DNA from: Marinomonas primoryensis
GTDB taxonomy: Bacteria > Pseudomonadota > Gammaproteobacteria > Pseudomonadales > Marinomonadaceae
Direction of reading: 5' to 3'
Assembly: GCF_013372285.1 (NCBI RefSeq)
Contig: NZ_CP054301.1
Location: 124,001-188,000 of the forward strand
Length of the DNA stretch: 64,000 nt
The position numbers and the translations under genes were made by a program. Positions 9,058-17,016 of the stretch are shown in pieces; positions within the stretch are counted from its first letter, which is position 1, and the number at the start of each line of letters is the position of its first letter. The notes beneath the pieces are model-generated. The model had not been told where the DNA came from. It saw only the letters and a list, made by a program, of their open reading frames with translations, and did not search any database.

Positions 9058-9924
9058 TTACCATTTGAGTACTTTTCGAACATACAGCCAAATTAAACCG
9101 ACCAATACCAGCAGTTGAATAACCGAAATGGCCGCAGCACCGCCTTGATCCACAATCCCAGCGAAGGCTTGGTAATAGGTAAAAATAGGCAAAGTTTCGA
9201 CATTCGGTGCGAGTAAGTACACGTCCTCAAAGCGGTTCAAATTCCAGATAATGCGCAGTAACACCACGGTCGCAATGACGAATCTCAGTTCAGGCAACGT
9301 CACATGCCAAAAACGTCCCCATGCGTTTTGGCCGTCGATGGCCGCCGCTTCGTAAAGGTCTTTTGGCACACTTTGCAATTTGGCGAGAAACAGTAAATAG
9401 GCGATAGGAAAATGTTTCCAAATATCGAACAAGATCACCACGAACAACGCCGAATCGGGATTACCGATCAGGTTTTCCCGTGTGTCGGTCAGGTGCAGCA
9501 CATCGACCACCACATGGTTATAAATACCGTTCACCGGATCGAAAATAAACTGCCAGCCAAACACCACGCTGATCACTGGTGCGAAATAGGGCAAAAGAAT
9601 CAAACCGCGAGCGATGTTACGAAAGCGAAATTCTTGATTCATCAGAATCGACGCCGCTAAGCCCAACACCGTGGTGCCGACTACGGTTCCGATGAGATAA
9701 ATGACCGACACGCCAATGGAATGGTAATAACGCGGATTGCCGAGCAAATCCGTGTAGTTATTCAGTCCCACAAAGGTCTTGTTGCCGTTGAGTTGCACGT
9801 CAAAAAAACTCAGGTAGACGTTGAACAAAATGGGGTAAATCACCAGCAAACCGATAATGCCGACGGCTGGCGCAACCAGTTTTAGGCCGAGGCGGGCTTC
9901 GTTTTTGACCAGTATAGAAGACAT
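9058..9924 (-). CDS. sugar ABC importer permease, MalF/UgpA type
   Basis: A 288-residue inner-membrane protein with six hydrophobic helices, beginning with a cytoplasmic segment and a first helix around residues 15-38. The EAA motif is YEAAAIDGQNAWGRFWHVTLPEL. It forms the heterodimeric channel with the MalG-like permease downstream. AAGGGAAG precedes the ATG at 9924. The 208 bp between this gene and the binding-protein gene are filled with REP-like repeats. Confidence 0.9.
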   Translation of the reverse strand: MSSILVKNEARLGLKLVAPAVGIIGLLVIYPILFNVYLSFFDVQLNGNKTFVGLNNYTDLLGNPRYYHSIGVSVIYLIGTVVGTTVLGLAASILMNQEFRFRNIARGLILLPYFAPVISVVFGWQFIFDPVNGIYNHVVVDVLHLTDTRENLIGNPDSALFVVILFDIWKHFPIAYLLFLAKLQSVPKDLYEAAAIDGQNAWGRFWHVTLPELRFVIATVVLLRIIWNLNRFEDVYLLAPNVETLPIFTYYQAFAGIVDQGGAAAISVIQLLVLVGLIWLYVRKVLKW

Positions 9925-9949
9925 ATCGACTTCCCTTATTTAAATGTAA

Positions 9950-10133
9950 CCCCACCCTAGCCCTCCCCTTAACAAGGGGAGGGAACAGATCACTTGCCTC
10001 CTCCTTTATAAGGGGGAGGCTGGAAGGGATTAAAAAGTTAACAACCCCATCCTAACCTTCCCCTTGAAGATAAGGGGAAGGAATAACAACAGCCTACTCC
10101 TCCCCATTTACAAGGGGGAGGCTGGGAGGGGGT
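9950..10133. repeat. cluster of four REP-like palindromic elements
   Basis: Four copies of the C/G-rich element in alternating orientation occupy nearly the whole gap between the permease and binding-protein genes. Stems include CTCCCCTTAACAAGGGGAG and CTCCTTTATAAGGGGGAG, each with a CCCCA.CCTA or GGCTGG.AGGG flank. The last copy runs right up to the binding-protein stop codon at 10133. Their position suggests they act in the mRNA as stabilising or processing structures. Confidence 0.85.
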
Positions 10134-11482
10134 CATTCGCCCATGATGGTTTTCATTTCCGCTTCTGCATTGTCCAACGCCGCTTGTGGGTCTTTGCCTT
10201 CAATCGTCACGTCGTAGATCATTCGAGGAATCACCGACTTGGCAAAAATGGCGCCAGACGCAGGGAAGGTTTTGCCTTTCACCACTGAGAAGGAGCGAAT
10301 GTCGTCGAAGCCCGATACGATTTGCATCATCTTATCCGCGCCATACAGTTTGAAAACACCATTGGCATCGTCCAAGTACGCTGGGTCTTCGGCGATGCCT
10401 TTAAGCATTGGATTCATGCCGCCTGGCGCCATGTGCAAAAAGGTGATGTAGCTGGCAGGGTCGTACATAAATTCGATGAAATCTTTGGTCGCTTGCGTGT
10501 CGTCGGCGTTGTTGGTTTTTAACGCGACAAGGCCAGACAAGGTGCCGTAAGACGCGGCGCTTTTGTGGGTGATAATTGGTGCGAATGCGGTGTTTTTGAC
10601 CAAGTTCGGATCGAAGGTGCCGCCGCTGAGTTCTTTAAAGTTCTCAGAGGACAGCGAGCCTTTGGCGACTTCCGCTAAGGAAAGGTCATCCATGATGTAG
10701 GTGGAGTAAAAGAACATCGCCATTTTACCTTGCAGGTAATAATCGCGGGCGCGCCAGTTCTGTGGTCCCGGTGGGTTGTATTTGGCTAATTCGTTGTAAT
10801 ATTCGATGGTTTCAAGTGTCTCGGCGCTGTTAAAAATCAAATTGCCTTTGGCGTCGAACTCGGCGGCGTTATTCGATAATGCCAATTGTGTGAAGACTTG
10901 CTCGGTGTAGCTGTCTTGTTTGGTGCCGACCAAAATACCGTATTGGTTGTTGGCTTTGTCAGTCAGCGCTTTGGCAGCGGTTTCGATGTTTTCCCATGTG
11001 TTTGGCGCGGCGAGGCCTTTTTCATCGAACCAGTCTTTACGATACCAAATACCTTGAATCCAACCATGATAAGGCAAGCCATAATAATCGCCAGATGGCG
11101 AGGTTAGCGTGGTCAGTGCGCCTTTGTGGAAGCGATTTTTGCCAATGTCATTGATGACGCCTTGGTGTGTTTTTTCATCGACGATGCCTTCTTCACCGAG
11201 CGCCATGATGATCTCGGAATTCACTTCGATAAGCTGTGGTGTGGTACCAGCGGCAACAGCGGCGGCCATTTGAGTCGCTATTTCATTTTCATCTACGGCG
11301 ACGACGTTGACGGTGACGCCATCGTTTAAGGCTTCGAACGTGCTGGCGAGCAGTTCGATGTTTTTCAGTCGATCCGTTTGCGTTTGTGCGGTCCAGAATT
11401 CCACCGTGGCGGCGCTGGCGAGCGAGCTGATAAGCAGTCCATTGACCAGTACGGCACTGGTGACGAGCAGAGAATTTTTCAT
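10133..11482 (-). CDS. sugar ABC importer periplasmic binding protein
   Basis: A 449-residue family-1 extracellular solute-binding protein. A signal peptide of about 24 residues ends with SLASA|ATVEF. The mature protein has the typical GVTVNVV, GLPYHGWIQGIWYRKDWF and GGMNPML blocks of carbohydrate binding proteins (COG1653 type). It delivers a sugar or oligosaccharide to the permeases encoded next. The start has a GAGGA ribosome site. It lies 61 bp behind its LacI gene, so the regulator and the transporter probably share a transcript. Confidence 0.88.
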   Translation of the reverse strand: MKNSLLVTSAVLVNGLLISSLASAATVEFWTAQTQTDRLKNIELLASTFEALNDGVTVNVVAVDENEIATQMAAAVAAGTTPQLIEVNSEIIMALGEEGIVDEKTHQGVINDIGKNRFHKGALTTLTSPSGDYYGLPYHGWIQGIWYRKDWFDEKGLAAPNTWENIETAAKALTDKANNQYGILVGTKQDSYTEQVFTQLALSNNAAEFDAKGNLIFNSAETLETIEYYNELAKYNPPGPQNWRARDYYLQGKMAMFFYSTYIMDDLSLAEVAKGSLSSENFKELSGGTFDPNLVKNTAFAPIITHKSAASYGTLSGLVALKTNNADDTQATKDFIEFMYDPASYITFLHMAPGGMNPMLKGIAEDPAYLDDANGVFKLYGADKMMQIVSGFDDIRSFSVVKGKTFPASGAIFAKSVIPRMIYDVTIEGKDPQAALDNAEAEMKTIMGE

Positions 11483-11543
11483 TGTCGTTTCCTCATTTAT
11501 TTTTATACGAGTGTTCCGAGCCTATTGACTAAAAACCAGCTGG

Positions 11544-12551
11544 CTAAAAGCCTGTTTTTACGACGCCCGGCGCTAAAACGACTTGTAAGTCCTTCACCGG
11601 AACCCCTTTGATGCGCGACACCATCATGCTGGCAAGTTGCTCACCAATTTGTGCGGGTGGCGCTTGCTGAATGCTGGTGATCCCCATACTGGCGGTCAGC
11701 TCATCAACGGGTGTATCGCAACCAATCACACACACTTTTTCTTTATGGTTGAATCGAGTGTTGTGCAATCGCATGACCGCCAAAGCGGCACTGCGCGCGC
11801 TGGTGCTGGTTAAGCAAATCAGCGCAGTGATATTCGGGTGCTGGAGAAGGAATTCGGCACAAGCGAGGTAATTTTCTTCCTCGTCAAAACCGACTTCTAG
11901 ACAGTGTTCGGACGCAATCGAAAGCCCAACTTGCTCGGCGGCGTTGTGAATGCCGCGTTGTCTTTCTTGAGCGAAAAAATATCGCTCACTCACCGAGACC
12001 ACGCCAATGTCACGATGGCCTTGTTCGTAAAGGCGAGTCAGGCTTAAATGGCCAACTTGGTAATTATCCAAATCCAACCACGCAAATTGCGTTGCCCGTT
12101 CGGTGCGTCCGTAACACACAAAAGGCACGTTGAGCTTTAATAAACGATGGACTTTTGGGTCGTTGACCCGAGTGCGAAGGAGCAAGAATCCGTCCTGATC
12201 GCCGGCTTTGACAAGGCGTTCAAACTCGCTTAATTCCTGCTTGCCAGTATCGATTGCCACCACTTGCAGTAAATAGCCTTCTGCTTGCAGCGCTTGTCGA
12301 GTTCCGGCAAGAACCTTCGAAAGAATGGTGTCGAGATATTGCATGTCTTGGCTTGGAACAATCGCCGTTATCACACGCTTTGCTTGTACCCAATGTGCCG
12401 CATCGGCGCCTTTTAATTGGTAACCCTGTCGCGCGGCTTCTTTCAACACGCGCTTCTTCGTACTCGGGCTAATGTCTGGGTAATCGTTCAGTGCTCGTGA
12501 CACTGTGGATACCGACAAATCCAACTGGGTTGCTATCTCTTTAATTGACAT
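11544..12551 (-). CDS. LacI-family repressor of the sugar ABC operon
   Basis: 335 residues: an N-terminal LacI helix-turn-helix (IKEIATQLDLSVSTVSRALN, residues 3-22), the hinge region, and a periplasmic-binding-protein-like effector domain. It is the first gene of the run that leads into the transporter genes at 6791-11482 and most likely represses them until the imported sugar or a derivative binds. A candidate operator lies upstream at 12685-12709. The ribosome site before ATG 12551 is weak. Confidence 0.88.
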   Translation of the reverse strand: MSIKEIATQLDLSVSTVSRALNDYPDISPSTKKRVLKEAARQGYQLKGADAAHWVQAKRVITAIVPSQDMQYLDTILSKVLAGTRQALQAEGYLLQVVAIDTGKQELSEFERLVKAGDQDGFLLLRTRVNDPKVHRLLKLNVPFVCYGRTERATQFAWLDLDNYQVGHLSLTRLYEQGHRDIGVVSVSERYFFAQERQRGIHNAAEQVGLSIASEHCLEVGFDEEENYLACAEFLLQHPNITALICLTSTSARSAALAVMRLHNTRFNHKEKVCVIGCDTPVDELTASMGITSIQQAPPAQIGEQLASMMVSRIKGVPVKDLQVVLAPGVVKTGF

Positions 12552-12684
12552 AAATTATTTCACTGCACCATTCTTATTTTTATCACTGTCCATCATTCAA
12601 AGCGTTTTTAAAAGCCCTAATCGTGCATTCTGTGACCAGCAACAAATGACGTTAAGACCGAAAATGTTTCGATGCAATGATTAA

Positions 12685-12709
12685 TTTTTGCACAACTTAA
12701 GTGCAAAAA
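12685..12709. promoter_or_regulatory. candidate operator upstream of the sugar-operon LacI gene
   Basis: TTTTTGCAC (12685-12693) and GTGCAAAAA (12701-12709) are perfect 9-bp inverted arms around AACTTAA. The site lies about 135-160 bp before the LacI start and may be bound by that protein or another regulator. The centre lacks the CG usual for LacI operators, so the assignment is tentative. Confidence 0.4.
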
Positions 12710-12743
12710 ATGGACGCTGTATTAAGAGGGCATGAAAAGACCT

Positions 12744-12765
12744 CAATGATAGGTGTCTATCATTG
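12744..12765 (-). terminator. likely terminator after the large lipoprotein gene
   Basis: CAATGATA (12744-12751) and TATCATTG (12758-12765) make an 8-bp stem 20 bp past the stop of the minus-strand gene. On that strand it is followed by AGGTCTTTT. Outer sequences ACCTCAAT/ATTGAGGT (12740-12780) allow an alternative longer pairing. Confidence 0.55.
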
Positions 12766-12787
12766 GGACTTTATTGAGGTGTTTTGA

Positions 12788-13942
12788 TTAATTGCAGGCG
12801 AGAGTGTCTACGTCTGACAATACTGCGTAATAGGTTAGGCTTGGTTTAATTGAGCGGGTCATTTTTTTGGCTTCGAAAGCCTCTGGTATAGTGATGTCTT
12901 TATAGTTATTAAGGGTAATCTCTGGGTTGGTTAAATACCCTTTTGATGCAATGGTTCTACTGGCATTTATGCTGGCTTGAATGTCTAATTTTAGTGCTTT
13001 CCCATCTTTGTCCAATAGTTTAGATAGCATTTTGAGTTCATCTGGGGTGAATGAAAATGCGGCATTTAAAGAAAGGCTAGCTTCTTCGTTAGCGTTGTAA
13101 TACAGCTCTTCTGCCGCCAAGGTCATGGTAACGATTTTTAATCGGCCAGCGTCGGGGCGCTTTTGGAGTAATCCTAGTTCAGAGCAAGACATCTGATAGC
13201 GTTCAATAATTAGACCCTTTATTACAGTATAACCAGAGGCCTTTTTATTTGAGTTTACGGTTGCCGAATTTGACTCTGATTGAACAACCACGCCACTTTT
13301 CAACTCATGGTTTTCTGCCCAGTTATAGACTATTTGATTTGGTGCGATGGCGAGCGCTTCTACTTTCAAGCTGGCTTCTTGTAATGCGAGTAGCGCTTTT
13401 TCTTTTGTTTCTCTCTGTGTCGAGCAAGCCGATAGTGCCTGCCGTTTTTCATCAGAGGTTATGTTTTTTACGTCTTGAATTGGATGCTTCGTCAAGCAGG
13501 CTAAAAAATGTGTATTTGAAGTGACGTATTTTAAAGATAATTTCTTTTCTTCGTTGATGGCTTTAAGTAGATCGACAATGGTTTTACTTTGAGGTGTCTC
13601 ATCGCTTTTAGAAGAGTAATATTCTTGATAAATTCTTCCTTTATATTCTAAGTTTGAATCTTGGTTTGTAGCTGCTAAATAACCGAGTGTATTGAGACAA
13701 TTAGACGTGAAAGGAGAGCGATAGCCACTTGCGACACAAACTTGTCCGACCCTTAGCCCTAGTTGCCCATTCAAAGAAACATAGGTTGTTTGTAATGGGT
13801 GGCCTTGGATAAACCACTTGGTGGGATGCATTCCAACGCCATCGTTCTGAGCGGAGACGGTTAGACTATCCACCACATTAAGTTGAGTGTTTGAACAAGC
13901 GGTTAGTAATGAGATAAAAGTGAGAGGGAGCAGAGCACGCAT
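12788..13942 (-). CDS. large predicted lipoprotein of unknown function
   Basis: A 384-residue protein with a short signal (LLPLTFISLLTAC) and lipobox Cys16. The mature protein contains several Cys residues and a central Lys/Glu-rich helical region (about 150-200), followed by a beta-rich C-terminal half that ends in Cys-Asn. I do not recognise the family. It stands alone, with a terminator-like hairpin behind it. Attachment to the inner or outer membrane is expected; position 2 of the mature protein is Ser, which favours the outer membrane by the usual rule. Confidence 0.65.
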   Translation of the reverse strand: MRALLPLTFISLLTACSNTQLNVVDSLTVSAQNDGVGMHPTKWFIQGHPLQTTYVSLNGQLGLRVGQVCVASGYRSPFTSNCLNTLGYLAATNQDSNLEYKGRIYQEYYSSKSDETPQSKTIVDLLKAINEEKKLSLKYVTSNTHFLACLTKHPIQDVKNITSDEKRQALSACSTQRETKEKALLALQEASLKVEALAIAPNQIVYNWAENHELKSGVVVQSESNSATVNSNKKASGYTVIKGLIIERYQMSCSELGLLQKRPDAGRLKIVTMTLAAEELYYNANEEASLSLNAAFSFTPDELKMLSKLLDKDGKALKLDIQASINASRTIASKGYLTNPEITLNNYKDITIPEAFEAKKMTRSIKPSLTYYAVLSDVDTLACN

Positions 13943-14056
13943 ACCAATTGCCTTTTTTATTTACGATTCCTTGACAAAATGTAGAGTGTTTTTTGAACAA
14001 TGACAATATTGTCATTTTAAATAATGTCTTTTTTTAAACTTATCGTCGCTCTTAAT

Positions 14057-14650
14057 TTATGAAGGCCTCACAAACTCCTTTCTCGCTCTATCTATCTTCT
14101 CTCGCATAAAGCAGTCTTCCGCGTGGTCGTTGATCAGTCCCATGGATTGCATGAAGGCGTACAATGTTGTTGGACCGACGAATTGCCAGCCTCGCTTTTT
14201 GAGCTCTTTAGACAGGGCGACAGACTCATCGCAGGTCGTTTGAGTTTCTGGTGGCGGAAGTGTGCTTTCGTCGGGTTCGTAACGCCAGAGGAAAGCCGCT
14301 AGTGAACCTTCTTTTTCGATCATTTCTAGGGCGCGTTTGGCGTTGTTGATGACGGCGAGAATCTTGCGTTTGTTACGCACGATCCCTTTGTTATCTAAAA
14401 GCGCTTCAACGTCTTTGTCACTAAATAGCGCGACTTTGTTGAAGTCAAAATGCTGGAAGGCACTACGAAAGTTTTCGCGCTTAGTCAGAATGGTTCGCCA
14501 GCTCAATCCTGATTGAAAGGTTTCTAGGCAGAGCTTTTCAAACAAACGGCGATCATCATCAATAGGAAAGCCCCATTCCGTATCGTGGTAATCAGGGAAG
14601 TCTGGCGCAGCGCTCGCCCATGCGCAGCGGTGGTTATCGCCCATTTGCAT
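14057..14650 (-). CDS. tag: DNA-3-methyladenine glycosylase I
   Basis: 195-197 residues matching Tag along the whole length: RCAWA near the N terminus, YHDTEWG, the FEKLCLETFQSGLSW block, KRENFR, GIVRNKRKI and the C-terminal LKKRGWQFVGPTTLYAFMQ in two parts, then GLINDH. Tag removes 3-methyladenine from alkylated DNA and binds zinc through N- and C-terminal Cys/His residues. The start may be ATG 14650 or 14644. It overlaps the end of the upstream LysR gene by 17 bp, so they are probably cotranscribed. With ada it gives the window two alkylation-repair genes. Confidence 0.92.
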   Translation of the reverse strand: MQMGDNHRCAWASAAPDFPDYHDTEWGFPIDDDRRLFEKLCLETFQSGLSWRTILTKRENFRSAFQHFDFNKVALFSDKDVEALLDNKGIVRNKRKILAVINNAKRALEMIEKEGSLAAFLWRYEPDESTLPPPETQTTCDESVALSKELKKRGWQFVGPTTLYAFMQSMGLINDHAEDCFMREKIDRARKEFVRPS

Positions 14651-15572
14651 GGCTCTGGCCTTTTTCTAGTTGGGTTTGGGCTTCTAGTTTGCTGATAAGA
14701 GCGTCATAAAAGTCTTTGGCAATCCCCGAAAGAGGGCTCAAGTTAGACGTCAGAACTTCTAGCGGTTCTATTATGTTTGGCGAAAAAGGTTTCAAGACGA
14801 CATTGGGTAATTGGAATACCTTATCAAAGTAACGACAGTTCAGAATATCGACCAGTGTTGCGCCCATGCCTAAATTAACAAATGAAAGACCGTGGATCGT
14901 GGTGTGGACTTCTAAGGTTCGATTAAATGGCAGTCCGATGTCAGCATAAATGCGTTTTAACGTTTTCGTGGTGGCATTTTCTGAATCGAGTGTAACCCAG
15001 TTGAGACCTTGTAAGTCATGTGGAGTAATGACGTCTAATTGGGCGGCGGGGTGGTTTTTAGGCACGGCACAATAGCAGGCTAAATTAAAGGCTACTGAAT
15101 CGTGTTTTGATGAGCTTTGTGCTTTATCAACCAAGCCAATTTGGTATTGCCCTGACGCGATGCCTTGACGAATCTCTGTACAGGCCGAGAGGTGTAAGCT
15201 TACCTCCACACCTGGGTTATTGGTCATATACTCCGCGATGAGCTCGGGTAGAAATTGGTAAGACGGGCCAAAAGTTGTGCAAATACGCAGCCTTCCCACT
15301 TTATTATTTTTCGCACTTTTTATGCTGTCATGTAAATGATTGACGCCTTGCAGTAAACCATAAACTTCGCCATGCAAATAAAGCGCTTCATCCGTTGGAA
15401 TGAGCTTGCCGTTATTACGAACAAACAGTTTATAGCCGATTTCATCTTCGAAATTGGCGAGCATTTTACTGGCGGCAGGCTGGCTTACATTGCTGCGCTC
15501 AGCGGCTCGTGTAATGCTCCCTGTGACAAAGACTTCATGAAATATACGCAGTTTATTGATGTTCATAGGCAT
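14634..15572 (-). CDS. LysR-family regulator divergent from the aap operon
   Basis: 312 residues with the LysR winged helix at residues 3-62 (LRIFHEVFVTGSITRAAERS, then VSQPAASKML) and a substrate-binding co-inducer domain. Its start faces the aapJQMP promoter 340 bp away, and the shared spacer contains a palindrome of the LysR T-N11-A kind (15621-15635). It most likely regulates the amino-acid transporter and perhaps itself. The gene downstream, tag, overlaps its 3' end. Confidence 0.85.
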   Translation of the reverse strand: MPMNINKLRIFHEVFVTGSITRAAERSNVSQPAASKMLANFEDEIGYKLFVRNNGKLIPTDEALYLHGEVYGLLQGVNHLHDSIKSAKNNKVGRLRICTTFGPSYQFLPELIAEYMTNNPGVEVSLHLSACTEIRQGIASGQYQIGLVDKAQSSSKHDSVAFNLACYCAVPKNHPAAQLDVITPHDLQGLNWVTLDSENATTKTLKRIYADIGLPFNRTLEVHTTIHGLSFVNLGMGATLVDILNCRYFDKVFQLPNVVLKPFSPNIIEPLEVLTSNLSPLSGIAKDFYDALISKLEAQTQLEKGQSHANGR

Positions 15573-15620
15573 AACCTAAAGTTATTAGACCATTTATAAT
15601 ATTCATTATGATTATGTAGA

Positions 15621-15635
15621 ATCTTAACATAAGAT
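15621..15635. promoter_or_regulatory. candidate LysR-type binding site
   Basis: ATCTTA-ACA-TAAGAT is a perfect 15-bp interrupted palindrome with the T-N11-A form, 49-63 bp upstream of the LysR start and on the promoter side of aapJ. A second copy of ATCTTAAC begins at 15634. The location fits autoregulation plus divergent activation. Confidence 0.5.
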
Positions 15636-15699
15636 CTTAACGGTTAGTTGTTTGACCTGCATCAGAAAATTTAATAAAACGATGCAATCACGGTATTAC

Positions 15700-15862
15700 A
15701 ACCCCTCCCTAACCCTCCCCTTGAAGAAAGGGGAGGGAACAAGAGTTTTAGTTCCTCCCTGCCAAAGGGGAGGGAACAAGAGTTTTAGTTCCTCCCTGCC
15801 AAAGGGAAGGAGGCGATAACTTTAGCTCCTCCCCCTGACAAGGGGGAGGTTGGGAGGGGGTG
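15700..15862. repeat. REP-like cluster with an internal 37-bp tandem duplication
   Basis: The cluster starts with an ACCCCTCCCTAACC element and ends with an AAGGGGGAGGTTGGGAGGG element. Between them a 37-bp unit that starts with AGGGAACAAG occurs at 15734 and again at 15771, almost identical. The cluster lies between the LysR/aap regulatory region and the aapJ ribosome site, so it would be inside the aap leader or promoter. Confidence 0.85.
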
Positions 15863-15911
15863 CCGAATAAAAAGAAATTAAAAATTCAACAGCATATAAA
15901 AGGAACGAACA

Positions 15912-16943
15912 ATGAATAAATTTTCTATGGTACTCGCTGCAACAAGCACGCTTTTAGCGGCAAACAGCTATGCAGCGGATACAGTATCAACACTAGACGC
16001 GGTCAAAGAGCGCGGCTATGTAAATTGTGTTATTGGCAACTCATTTCCAGGGTTTTACAGCTTAAACAAAGCGGGTGAATGGCAGGGAATGGACATTGAT
16101 ATATGTCGAGGCGTGGCGTCGGCTGTGTTTGGCGACGCTTCTAAAGTGAAATTTTTGCCGGTTCAATGGGCTCAAAGTTTTACTTCGATTAAAAGTGGTA
16201 AGGGTGACATTTTATCAAAAGGTATGACGTGGACGCTTTCGCGTGATGCCGCGCAAGGACTGGATTTTTTAGATACCTATTTTTACGATGGCCAAGGTTT
16301 TATGGTACGTAAAGATTTGGGCGTGAAGTCGGTAAAAGAACTTAAGGGTGCCACGGTTTGTGTACTGACCGGAACATCCAGTGAGCTAAACATCGCCGAT
16401 TACAGTCGGGCGCACAATTTAGACATCAAAACCGTGGTATTCGACGATTCCTCAGTTCGTAATACGGCCTTTTTTAATAAAAACTGTGACGCGCTAACCA
16501 ATGACAAATCTGGTTTGGCCGCTCAGCGTTCTGCTGCTCCGAATCCAGATGACTATATGGTTCTGCCTGAAACGATTTCTAAAGAAGCCTTATCTTTTGC
16601 GGTAAAACAAAACGACAGCGAATGGGCGAATGTTGTGAAATGGACATTTGCAGCCATGGTCGCAGCAGAAGAGTTTGGTGTGAATTCTAAGAATGTAGAA
16701 ACAATGCGTGCTGAAACTCAAAGCCCTGTCGTAAGACGCTTATTGGGTACCGAAGGGGATTTGCATACAGGATTAGGTTTGCCTCAGGATTGGGCGTACC
16801 AAGTGATTAAAAACGTAGGAAATTACGGTGAAATATACGAGCGCAACGTAGGACCAAACAGTGTGTTGGGTATTGATCGAGAAGGCACGCTAAATGCGTT
16901 ATGGAAAGATGGCGGCATGATGTACGCCAAATCTTTCCGCTAG
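15912..16943 (+). CDS. aapJ: general L-amino acid ABC importer, periplasmic binding protein
   Basis: 343 residues. A signal peptide ends near NSYAA|DTVST. The mature protein matches AapJ/BztA: ERGYVNCVIGNSFPGF, WQGMDIDICRGVASAVFGD and KSGKGDILSKGMTWTLSRD, then the conserved C-terminal GLPQDWAYQVIKNVGNYGEIYERNVG in two blocks. AapJ binds many L-amino acids and hands them to AapQM. AAAAGGAACG precedes the ATG. A strong hairpin follows the stop, separating it from the permease genes. Confidence 0.92.
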   Translation: MNKFSMVLAATSTLLAANSYAADTVSTLDAVKERGYVNCVIGNSFPGFYSLNKAGEWQGMDIDICRGVASAVFGDASKVKFLPVQWAQSFTSIKSGKGDILSKGMTWTLSRDAAQGLDFLDTYFYDGQGFMVRKDLGVKSVKELKGATVCVLTGTSSELNIADYSRAHNLDIKTVVFDDSSVRNTAFFNKNCDALTNDKSGLAAQRSAAPNPDDYMVLPETISKEALSFAVKQNDSEWANVVKWTFAAMVAAEEFGVNSKNVETMRAETQSPVVRRLLGTEGDLHTGLGLPQDWAYQVIKNVGNYGEIYERNVGPNSVLGIDREGTLNALWKDGGMMYAKSFR

Positions 16944-16952
16944 TAATGATAG

Positions 16953-16980
16953 AGACAGGTTGATGCAAATCAACCTGTCT
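16953..16980 (+). terminator. strong intercistronic hairpin after aapJ
   Basis: AGACAGGTTGA (16953-16963) and TCAACCTGTCT (16970-16980) form a perfect 11-bp stem with a TGCAAA loop, followed by TTTACTTTGATTTTTT. It probably terminates part of the transcription or protects the aapJ mRNA, so that binding protein exceeds permease. Confidence 0.8.
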
Positions 16981-17016
16981 TTACTTTGATTTTTTATCTT
17001 CTTTCGGTACATAGAT

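Noticed and set aside
15700-15862. Direct and inverted repeats resembling a small CRISPR array
   Set aside because: The units are C/G-rich palindromes with a near-identical 37-bp tandem copy and no unique spacers; no cas genes are present.
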